A program made the translations under genes and the position numbers. Shown here piece by piece: positions 32,995 to 39,795 of a DNA stretch of 64,000 nt. The notes under the pieces are model-generated. The model had not been told where the DNA came from, did not search any database, and saw nothing but the letters and a program-made list of their open reading frames with translations. Positions within the stretch are counted from its first letter, which is position 1, and each line of letters opens with the position of its first letter. The stretch is taken from the NCBI GenBank assembly GCA_035626395.1, contig DASPNR010000013.1, forward strand, positions 1 to 64,000, read 5' to 3'. The stretch is from Candidatus Limnocylindrales bacterium (GTDB lineage Bacteria > Desulfobacterota > Binatia > UBA1149 > CAITLU01).

Positions 32995-33080
32995 CGAATC
33001 CTCCGTTTCCCTTTTTTCGATCCAGGCAGGCCCGGCGCGCCATCACGATCCGGGCCGGTCGCAAGTACCGACGCTTCTAG

Positions 33081-33096
33081 AGCAATGTTCACACCA
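33081..33096 (-). promoter_or_regulatory. Possible sigma-54 promoter facing the porin operon
   Basis: The minus strand reads TGGTGTGAACATTGCT: GG and GC are separated by exactly 10 nt, the -12 box TTGCT is perfect, and the -24 box keeps TGG but departs from TGGCAC at three bases. The start codon is 87 nt downstream, with a GGCCCGG/CCGGGCC hairpin in the leader. It is weaker than the opposite element at 33248. Confidence 0.45.
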
Positions 33097-33104
33097 ACCG
33101 GTGG

Positions 33105-33127
33105 CGGGCGTTTTTCCGCCCGTTTTT
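33105..33127 (+). terminator. Terminator-like hairpin in the divergent region
   Basis: CGGGCG and CGCCCG pair around TTTTTC and are followed on the plus strand by TTTTT. It lies upstream of both predicted promoters and so is not in either leader; it could block antisense read-through into the permease genes. The 6-bp stem is short. Confidence 0.35.
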
Positions 33128-33130
33128 GCG

Positions 33131-33162
33131 GGCACGGCGATGCCGCGTGCTCTCGCCGTGCC
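33131..33162. promoter_or_regulatory. Perfect 10-bp inverted repeat, possible enhancer site
   Basis: GGCACGGCGA and TCGCCGTGCC flank a 12-nt centre in the 151-bp stretch between the two divergent sigma-54-like elements, about 85 bp from the permease-side one and 35 bp from the porin-side one. The position fits the upstream activating site of a sigma-54 activator such as NtrC, although the GCAC/GTGC half-site spacing is not the classic NtrC spacing. Confidence 0.5.
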
Positions 33163-33247
33163 TATCGAGAGGGCAGGCGGTGCACGTCTCGTGAGCACAG
33201 CAGGTCGCATCGTGCTCCTGCTGCCGCGTTTGACGGCGCCTGGACAA

Positions 33248-33263
33248 TGGCACCGGCGTTGCA
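33248..33263 (+). promoter_or_regulatory. Sigma-54 (-24/-12) promoter for the ABC permease operon
   Basis: TGGCACCGGCGTTGCA matches the sigma-54 consensus TGGCAC-N5-TTGCA at every defined position, with GG and GC 10 nt apart. It lies 48 nt upstream of the permease GTG at 33312, giving a start site near 33275 and a leader of about 37 nt. It implies enhancer-dependent, probably nitrogen-responsive, expression. Confidence 0.8.
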
Positions 33264-33311
33264 CCTCCCGGCGAGGGACCGGTCGCGCTCCGCGCGAGCG
33301 GAAGTGCATTC

Positions 33312-34124
33312 GTGAGATGGATCAATCGCGTTCCGAGAAGGCCTGCCGCGCTCGCCGTCGTGCCCTTCGCCATCCTCGCTCTCCTCTACCTGATGGGATC
33401 GAGTGTGCGGCTGGCTGCCAACCCGGCGGACAAGCTGATGCCGCCGCCGGCCGCGATGGCCGAGGCGTGGTCGGCCATGGCCTTGCACGAGGACGCGCGC
33501 ACCGGACGGCTCCTGTTCTGGGACGACACCCAGGCCAGCCTCGCTCGCCTCGGCATCGGGCTCGGCATCGCGACCACGCTCGCGCTGGCAGCAGGATTGA
33601 CGCTGGGGATGCTCCCCTACGCCGAGGCTTTGCTCGGCCCGGTGGTCACGGTGCTGTCGATGATTCCGGCGCTGGCGATCCTGCCGATCCTCTTCATCGT
33701 CCTCGGCGTCGATGAGCTGTCCAAGGTGGCGCTCATCGTGCTCGGTGTCCTGCCGTTCATGATCCGCGACCTGTCGCAGCGCGTGCGCGAGATTCCCGAA
33801 GAGCAATGGATCAAGGCGCAGACTCTAGGCGCCGGCAGCTTCCAACTCGCCACACGGGTGATCCTGCCGCAGATCGTCCCGCGCCTGATCGACTCACTGC
33901 GGCTGTCGCTGGGGCCCGCGTGGTTGTTCCTGATTTCGGCCGAGGCGATCTCGGCGACGAGCGGGCTCGGCTACCGGATCTTCCTGCTGCGCCGCTACAT
34001 GGCGATGGACGTGATCCTTCCCTACGTCGTGTGGATCACGCTGCTCGCGTTCCTGTTCGACTGGGGCCTGCGCCGCATGCGCCGGCGTCTCTATCCATGG
34101 CTCGATGCGGAGACGGCGGGATGA
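33312..34124 (+). CDS. ABC transporter permease, NitT/TauT-urea type
   Basis: A 270-residue inner-membrane permease of the nitrate/taurine/urea-carboxylase-associated ABC family. The N-terminus MRWINRVPRRP precedes a first membrane helix (LAVVPFAILALLYLMG); five or six helices follow, including LGPVVTVLSMIPALAILPIL. The cytoplasmic EAA-type loop is EEQWIKAQTLGAGSFQLATR. It starts with GTG at 33312, 48 nt below the sigma-54 element. It should pair with the ATPase downstream and the binding protein encoded on the opposite strand at 30980. Confidence 0.9.
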   Translation: MRWINRVPRRPAALAVVPFAILALLYLMGSSVRLAANPADKLMPPPAAMAEAWSAMALHEDARTGRLLFWDDTQASLARLGIGLGIATTLALAAGLTLGMLPYAEALLGPVVTVLSMIPALAILPILFIVLGVDELSKVALIVLGVLPFMIRDLSQRVREIPEEQWIKAQTLGAGSFQLATRVILPQIVPRLIDSLRLSLGPAWLFLISAEAISATSGLGYRIFLLRRYMAMDVILPYVVWITLLAFLFDWGLRRMRRRLYPWLDAETAG

Positions 34125-34185
34125 GCCTAGAGCAGCCGAAGACGACACGGCGGGCGCGAATGGGCGGTCCTGGCGGAGCCGCGTC

Positions 34186-34923
34186 GTGACCGCGAGCGGC
34201 CGTAACGGCAGCCGCGGCATCTGCGTGCGCAACCTCTGGCACGAGTACGGCAGCAAGATCGTGCTGGAGCGCGTCAGCCTGGCGATCGAGCCGGGAACGT
34301 TCTGCGCCATCACCGGCCCCTCGGGCTGCGGCAAGTCGACGTTCCTGCGCATCCTGCTCGGCCAGCAGCGCGCGTCGCGCGGCACCGTGCTCCTGGATGG
34401 CGAGCCGCTGCGATGCGAGCCCGGACCGGACCGCGGCGTCGTCTTCCAGCGCTACAGCGTCTTTCCGCACCTGAGCGTCCTCGACAACGTCGCGCTCGGC
34501 CTCGAGCTCGAGCGCGCGCCGCGCCTGGGCCGCCTGTTCGGCTCGGCGCGACGCAGCGCATGCGACGAGGCGCTACGCTACCTCGAGGCAGTGGGCCTGA
34601 GCGCCGATGCCGCCGCCTATCCCCATCAACTCTCGGGCGGCATGCGCCAGCGCCTGTCGATTGCGCAGGCCCTGATCCGCAAGCCCAAGGTGCTGCTGCT
34701 CGACGAGCCATTCGGCGCGCTCGATCCGGGCACGAAGGAAGCGATCCACGAGCTGGTGCTGCGACTGTGGAAGGAGACCGGCATGACGATCCTCATGGTC
34801 ACGCACGACATCCGCGAAGGCTTCAAGCTCGCGACGCGCCTGCTCGTGTTCGACAAGGTTCGCGTCGATCCGCATGCACCCGAGCGGTACGGAGCGACGG
34901 TGACGTACGACATCGCGTGCTGA
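34186..34923 (+). CDS. ABC transporter ATPase, NitT/TauT-urea type
   Basis: A 245-residue ATPase that powers import through the preceding permease. Walker A GPSGCGKST, Q-loop VVFQRYSVFPHL, signature QLSGGMRQR, Walker B VLLLDEPFGALD and the switch His in ILMVTHDIREG are all present. I chose GTG at 34186, behind GGAG; an in-frame ATG at 34105 would overlap the permease end. A 22-codon frame (ATG at 34121, overlapping the permease stop, ending at 34189) may serve as a coupling peptide. The C-terminal tail after DKVRVDP is short. Confidence 0.9.
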   Translation: MTASGRNGSRGICVRNLWHEYGSKIVLERVSLAIEPGTFCAITGPSGCGKSTFLRILLGQQRASRGTVLLDGEPLRCEPGPDRGVVFQRYSVFPHLSVLDNVALGLELERAPRLGRLFGSARRSACDEALRYLEAVGLSADAAAYPHQLSGGMRQRLSIAQALIRKPKVLLLDEPFGALDPGTKEAIHELVLRLWKETGMTILMVTHDIREGFKLATRLLVFDKVRVDPHAPERYGATVTYDIAC

Positions 34924-34951
34924 GCCGGACGCTTCGGACGGCGACGAATTC

Positions 34952-36613
34952 CTACTCCGGCGCCGTTTCTTCCCGCGCCCGCAACTGCCGCGCCAGACGC
35001 CCCTTCGGCGACGACCACCGGCTGCCGATCGCGGTGCGGACGCGGTAGGGCTTGTCGGCCAGGAACAGGAAGAGCCGGCGGTTGTTCGGGGTCAGGTTGG
35101 TGCCGTCGATCCCGCGGCCTCGCGACAGCACGACGGTGGTGCGGCCGTCGGCGACGATGTCGTGCTCGGGCAGGTAGAAGCCGAGCGCGAAGGGCACGCC
35201 GCGGAACAGCTTCTTGTGTCGCGGCGCGACCGCGACGGCATCGATGCCCCGGCGGCGGCGGAGCTCGCGCTGCACGGCCTGCATGTCCTTGGTCTCCTGC
35301 ACGGCCGTGCGTCCGGCCTTCGTCAGCACGACGTCCTTCCGGTACGAGCTCCACACCCCCAGGCCGCAGGCCAGAATCACCGCGACCAGATGGGCGCGCG
35401 GCGGAATCAGGTGCAGCAGCGCCGTGAAGAAGACCAGCGTGAGCGGGAAGTAGTAGATCGCCACGTACGAATGGAACGCCGACAGGTCGCGCATCGCGAA
35501 GATCCAGGCCGGTCCCGCAAGGCACATCAGCAGCAGAACCTTGCTTGCCGGGGCAGGGCGCGTCGCCGCGAACGCAACCGCCGCGCCGGCCACGGCAAGC
35601 GCCAGCACGACGCTGCCCATCCCGACCTCGCGCACGCGATTGCCGCGCCGCCACGGCATCAGGCTGCGCAGCAGCGACTGCGACTGGCGGCTGATCAACC
35701 TGGGCCACGGGACGTACTTGTCGATGCGGTCGTGGAACTCGGCGTCCAGCGACAGCCGGCGCGCGGCGCTGTCGACGATGCTGACCTCGGTCACCGGCAC
35801 GTTTCGCGCGCTCGCCTCGACCGAGATGTTGTAGGCGAGGCATGCTGCGCCGAGCCCGATGCCCAGCAGGCATGCGCGCGTCGGGGCGGCGGCGAGCAGA
35901 GTCCGGAACGAGGCCCTCACGCCCTCGCGACCGGCCGCGCCCCACGCCTCGAGGAGCCACCATACGCCGAGCACGGCGAACGACGCGTAGCCGCGCCCCC
36001 ATAGCACGGCGAACGTCGTGGCAAGATACACGCGCGCAGCGCCACGGCCGCGATACCAGCCGGCGATCGCCCACAGCAGCACCATCCAGCCGAGCAGCGC
36101 AGGCTGGTCGAAGTGCACCATGTCGCGATACTCGACGAGGTAGTAGCCCATGGCCGCGAACGCCGAGGCAGCCACGGCAACGGGAACGCTCATGCCCACC
36201 TCGAGCAGCAGCAGGACGCCCATGGCCACGGTCGCCACGTAGATGAGGTTCATGAGCTGCCGTGCGCGGTGGATCTTCTCTCCGGCCTTGAGCTCGCCGG
36301 CGTGCAGCGCCGCATGCATCGCGGCGCTGAAGAAGACGGGATATCGGTCGAAGTAGAAGAGCTCGCGGCCATCGTCCATCGCATACGACATGGTGTAGCC
36401 GACGAAGCGGTTCTCGGCCGTCGCGCGTTCGATGATCGCCAGCGTATGAGCGCTGACCCAGCCGCGGTGTCCCTGGCGAAAACCGAGGTCGGCCGGCTGG
36501 AAGACGAACACGAGAGCGAGCGAGGCCGCGAGCGCCGCCAGCGCCGACCAACGAATGGACGCCGGCCGCTGCGGCCACGTCAGCCGCGCCAGGATGCGGC
36601 GCCACCGATCCAA
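34952..36613 (-). CDS. Polytopic membrane protein, GT-C glycosyltransferase-like
   Basis: A 553-residue protein with about ten membrane helices (SALAALAASLALVFVF, VATVAMGVLLLLEVG, GSVVLALAVAGAAVAFAA among them) and a soluble C-terminus of about 130 residues. The first long external loop contains FYFDRYPVFFSA, and acidic residues there are placed as in GT-C glycosyltransferases, but I cannot assign a family. The start is TTG at 36613 behind a GAGG site, since no ATG or GTG fits. It lies 12 bp downstream of efp on the same strand. Confidence 0.65.
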   Translation of the reverse strand: MDRWRRILARLTWPQRPASIRWSALAALAASLALVFVFQPADLGFRQGHRGWVSAHTLAIIERATAENRFVGYTMSYAMDDGRELFYFDRYPVFFSAAMHAALHAGELKAGEKIHRARQLMNLIYVATVAMGVLLLLEVGMSVPVAVAASAFAAMGYYLVEYRDMVHFDQPALLGWMVLLWAIAGWYRGRGAARVYLATTFAVLWGRGYASFAVLGVWWLLEAWGAAGREGVRASFRTLLAAAPTRACLLGIGLGAACLAYNISVEASARNVPVTEVSIVDSAARRLSLDAEFHDRIDKYVPWPRLISRQSQSLLRSLMPWRRGNRVREVGMGSVVLALAVAGAAVAFAATRPAPASKVLLLMCLAGPAWIFAMRDLSAFHSYVAIYYFPLTLVFFTALLHLIPPRAHLVAVILACGLGVWSSYRKDVVLTKAGRTAVQETKDMQAVQRELRRRRGIDAVAVAPRHKKLFRGVPFALGFYLPEHDIVADGRTTVVLSRGRGIDGTNLTPNNRRLFLFLADKPYRVRTAIGSRWSSPKGRLARQLRAREETAPE

Positions 36614-36625
36614 GAAGACGGAGCC

Positions 36626-37198
36626 TCAGCCCTTGGCGCGCGAGATGAAGCGCGCATCGCGCGTATCGACGACGATCTGCTCTCCCGATTCGAGATAGGC
36701 CGGGACCTGGATGACCAGCCCCGTCTGCAGCGTTGCCGGCTTGGTCTGTGCCTGGGCGGTGCCGCCCTTGATGGACGGATTGGTCTCGGTGATGGTCAGC
36801 ACGACCGTATTGGGAAGATCGATCGAGATCACCTTGCCGTTGAAGACCACCGAGCGGATGTCCTCGAGGCCTTCGGTCAGATACCCCGGCGCGTCGCCCA
36901 CATCGTCTTCGGACAGCAGGATCTGCTCATAGCTGTTGGTGTCCATGAAATGGAAGCCGTCGTCGTCGCGGTACAGGAACTGCACCGGCCGCAGCTCCAG
37001 GTCGGGTTGCTCGACCTTGTCGCCGCCGCGGAACGTCTTTTCCAGGACCTGGCTGGTGCGAAGATTGCGCACCTTGATCTTGGTCAGTGTCGACGCGCCG
37101 CGCGCCGACGGCGACTGCTGGTGGACGTCCAGGATCACGTACGGATCGTTGTCGACGAGGATGCGCATGCCCCGCTTGAATTCGCCGGTGGAGATCAT
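36626..37198 (-). CDS. efp: Elongation factor P with EfpL-type arginine loop
   Basis: A 190-residue three-domain translation factor that relieves ribosome stalling at polyproline. The KOW-like N-domain starts MISTGEFKRGMRILVD; the OB domains contain FRGGDKVEQPDLELRPVQF and the signature KPATLQTGLVIQVPAYLESG. The loop that enters the ribosome reads QQSPSARGAST with R33 at the tip, as in YeiP/EfpL (SPTARGAAT), instead of the modified lysine of classical EF-P (PGKG). It should therefore work without EpmA/EpmB-type modification. It precedes the membrane protein gene and follows the YhiN-like gene closely. Confidence 0.94.
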   Translation of the reverse strand: MISTGEFKRGMRILVDNDPYVILDVHQQSPSARGASTLTKIKVRNLRTSQVLEKTFRGGDKVEQPDLELRPVQFLYRDDDGFHFMDTNSYEQILLSEDDVGDAPGYLTEGLEDIRSVVFNGKVISIDLPNTVVLTITETNPSIKGGTAQAQTKPATLQTGLVIQVPAYLESGEQIVVDTRDARFISRAKG

Positions 37199-37207
37199 GT
37201 GCGCGGT

Positions 37208-38416
37208 CTAGCGGAAAACGCCGGTGGCCGTAAGCGCACCCAGACCCGCCGCTCGTCCGGTCGCCCACGCCCACAGGAAATTGTAGCCGCCGATGGGCCC
37301 GAAGGCGTCGAGCATTTCTCCGCACAGGAACAGGCCGGGGCAGCGACGGCTCTGCATCGTGCGCGGGTCCACTTCGCCGAGATCGACGCCGCCGCCGGTG
37401 ACCTCAGCCTTGCGGTAGCCCTCATGTCCGGTCCAGGGCAGCCGCCAGCGCGTCAGGGACTCGACGATCGCGCGACGTTCCGCTGCGCGAAGATCGGCGA
37501 GCGATCGCTCGGCAGGAATGCCCGCATCCGCCATCAACGCGTCGGCGAGGCGCGCGGGAAGGTGGCGTCGCAGCACGCCGGCCACTCCCGCGCGCTGCGG
37601 GCGCAGCATCTCCTCCCACTCCTGGCGCGTGCGCTCGGTCCACTGAACGTGGATGTCGCCGCCATCGCGCGTGGCCACGTGGGACACGTCGAGCACGGAG
37701 GGACCGCTGAAGCCCCGATGCGTGAAAAGGAAGCCGCCGCGCGACGTCGTCCTGCCTGCGCTCAGCGTGGCCGTGCACGAGACTCCGGCGAGCTCTCGGT
37801 AGCGTGCGGGCTCCTGCACCAGCGGCGTCAGCGCCGGGTAGGTCGGGCGCAGCTCGTGGCCGAGCTCGCCCGCGATGCGCAGTCCCGTGCCGTCGCTGCC
37901 GGTGTTCGGCACCGAAAGCCCACCGGTTGCCAGGATGACGGCCGCCGCGCGCAGCGGCGGGCGGTTTTCCAACTCGACCTCGAACGCATCGCCGAGTCGC
38001 CGCACGCCGACGACGCTGTGCTCGCCGCGAAGCTCGGCGCCGCGCGCGGCAGCGGCGGCAACAAGCGCATCGCGCACCTCGCGGGCACGGTTGGAGACGG
38101 GAAAGAGCTTGCCGCTGTCGGGCTCCAGTGCCAGCGCCACGCCCAGCTCCACCTCGAAGAACGTGCGCTGCTCGGCCAGCGGCCAGGAGCGGATCATCTT
38201 GCGCATTGCATTGGGCGAGGAAGCGGTGACGAAGCGCGACTCCTCCAGGCGCGACGGCAGCACGTTGCAGCGCCCGCCGCCGCTGATGAGGATCTTGCGG
38301 CCGCCGTCGCGCGTACGTTCGAGCAGCACCACGGGCGCACCAGCGCCGGCCGCGAAGATCGCCGCCATCAGGCCGGCGGCACCGGCGCCCACGATGATGA
38401 TGGGGTCGCTGCGCAC
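37208..38416 (-). CDS. YhiN/HI0933-family FAD-binding oxidoreductase
   Basis: A 402-residue flavoprotein of the HI0933 family, whose members bind FAD and are often annotated as NAD(P)/FAD-dependent oxidoreductases or BaiN-like flavin reductases. FAD loop IIIVGAGAAGLMAAIFA, LISGGGRCNV, LATGGLSVPNTGSDGTG, TGGGVDLGEVDPRTM and the C-terminal FLCGEMLDAFGPIGGYN are diagnostic. The frame begins with GTG at 38416 (VRSDPIIIVG). It ends 9 bp before efp. The electron donor and substrate are unknown. Confidence 0.9.
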   Translation of the reverse strand: MRSDPIIIVGAGAAGLMAAIFAAGAGAPVVLLERTRDGGRKILISGGGRCNVLPSRLEESRFVTASSPNAMRKMIRSWPLAEQRTFFEVELGVALALEPDSGKLFPVSNRAREVRDALVAAAAARGAELRGEHSVVGVRRLGDAFEVELENRPPLRAAAVILATGGLSVPNTGSDGTGLRIAGELGHELRPTYPALTPLVQEPARYRELAGVSCTATLSAGRTTSRGGFLFTHRGFSGPSVLDVSHVATRDGGDIHVQWTERTRQEWEEMLRPQRAGVAGVLRRHLPARLADALMADAGIPAERSLADLRAAERRAIVESLTRWRLPWTGHEGYRKAEVTGGGVDLGEVDPRTMQSRRCPGLFLCGEMLDAFGPIGGYNFLWAWATGRAAGLGALTATGVFR

Positions 38417-38438
38417 GCAGCGGCCTGTAGTGAAAAAC

Positions 38439-38451
38439 GGTGCCCGGCACC
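38439..38451. promoter_or_regulatory. 13-bp palindrome between divergent genes
   Basis: GGTGCC and GGCACC flank a C in the 192-bp gap between the YhiN-like gene and the RND adaptor gene, preceded by TGAAAAAC. It is 22 bp upstream of the minus-strand GTG and could be an operator or part of a dispersed repeat. The rest of the gap shows only a ribosome site (AAAGGAG) before 38609. Confidence 0.35.
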
Positions 38452-38608
38452 ATTTCCGCGAGGTTTCCGGTGTGCGGCGCGCGCGCGTGCAGCCGCCGAT
38501 CGTGCCGGCTGGCAGTTCCGGCCCGACTCGCCGCGAGCAGCCGCCGGTGCGCTCGCGCCGGCGCGAGCGCATCTGTCCCCTACGCCATGACCATGATTAA
38601 AGGAGACG

Positions 38609-39793
38609 ATGGTCTGGTTGCGATGCGCGGCCCTTGCCGCGGCGGTCCTGGTGAGCGCGTGCGGCGGCGAGGGCTCCAGCGCCGCACCCATGCGCGCTCA
38701 GGATCAGCCGCGGCCGGTGCGTCTCGTGACGGCGGAGGCCGGCACGCTCCCGCGCGGGGTGATCGCCACCGGCACGCTGGCCGCCGAAGACCAGGTCGTC
38801 CTGAACACCGAGGTCGCCGGCCGTCTCGAGCACCTTCCAGTGGACATCGGCAGCGTGGTCAAGGCGGGCGACGTGGTGGCCGTTCTCAACCTCGAGGACT
38901 TCGAGCTTCGCGTGGAGCAGGCGCGCACCGCGCTGGCCCAGGCGCGTGCGCAGCTCGGCGTGCCGGCCGACGGCTCGGGCGATGCGATCGATCCGGAGAA
39001 GACGCCGCTGGTGCGGCAGGCGCGGGCGGTGCTCGATCAGGCGCGCAGCCAGCGGCAGCGCGTGGCGTCGCTGCAGCCGCATGGCGCCACCTCCACGGCC
39101 GAGGTCGAGCGCACGGCTGCCGACCTGCGCGTGGCCGAAGCGCGACTGCAGGAAGCGCTGCACGAGGTGCGCAACCGGCAGGCGCAGGTTGCCGAGCGCC
39201 GGGCGGCGCTGCGCATCGCCGAGCAGCAGCTCGACAAGGCCACGCTGCGCGCGCCCTTCGACGGCGTGGTGCGCGAGCGGCACCTGTCGATCGGCGCGTA
39301 TCTTTCGGTCGGCGCCGAGGTGGTGACGATCGTGCGCGTGCATCCGCTGCGCCTTCGCCTGGCGGTGCCGGAGAAGGAGACGGGCGCGATCGCGGTGGGC
39401 CAGCGCGTGCAGGTGCAGCTCGGCGATCGCACCAGCGCCGAGGGCAAGGTCGTGCGCATCAGCCCGGCGGTCGACGAGACGACGCGTACGCTGATGGTGG
39501 AAGCCGAAATTCCGAATCCGGCCGGGACCTTGCGTCCGGGTGCGTTCGCGACCGCCGAGATCATCACCGACCCCGACATGCCGGCCGTCCTCGTGCCGGC
39601 GTCGTCGCTGGTGGTCTTTGCCGGCGTCACGCGCGTGCTCGGCGTCGAGAACGGCAAGATCGTCGAGAAGCGAGTGCGCGTGGGACGCAAGCAGGACGAC
39701 CGCACCGAGATCCTCGAAGGCCTCGCCGCCGGCGAGAGGATCGTCGCCGAGCCCGGCAACCTCGCCGCGGGCCAGGCGGTGATCGTCGAGTAG
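38609..39793 (+). CDS. RND efflux periplasmic adaptor (membrane fusion protein) lipoprotein
   Basis: A 394-residue HlyD/AcrA-type adaptor. The signal ends in a lipobox VSACG with C18. The barrel-sandwich half DQVVLNTEVAGRLEHLPVDI, a long helical hairpin (about 92-215) and the return TLRAPFDGVVRERHLSIGAYLS are clear, followed by the beta-barrel and membrane-proximal domains. ATG at 38609 has AAAGGAG just upstream. It overlaps nothing but lies 2 nt before the permease start, so the two are coupled. No outer-membrane factor gene is present. Confidence 0.93.
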   Translation: MVWLRCAALAAAVLVSACGGEGSSAAPMRAQDQPRPVRLVTAEAGTLPRGVIATGTLAAEDQVVLNTEVAGRLEHLPVDIGSVVKAGDVVAVLNLEDFELRVEQARTALAQARAQLGVPADGSGDAIDPEKTPLVRQARAVLDQARSQRQRVASLQPHGATSTAEVERTAADLRVAEARLQEALHEVRNRQAQVAERRAALRIAEQQLDKATLRAPFDGVVRERHLSIGAYLSVGAEVVTIVRVHPLRLRLAVPEKETGAIAVGQRVQVQLGDRTSAEGKVVRISPAVDETTRTLMVEAEIPNPAGTLRPGAFATAEIITDPDMPAVLVPASSLVVFAGVTRVLGVENGKIVEKRVRVGRKQDDRTEILEGLAAGERIVAEPGNLAAGQAVIVE

Positions 39794-39795
39794 CG

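Noticed and set aside
32995..33311. A guanidine riboswitch (ykkC, mini-ykkC or class III) upstream of the carboxylase operon or permease.
   Set aside because: Neither leader contains the conserved blocks or paired ACGR-loop hairpins; after the sigma-54 start only about 37 nt (plus) or 75 nt (minus) of leader remain.
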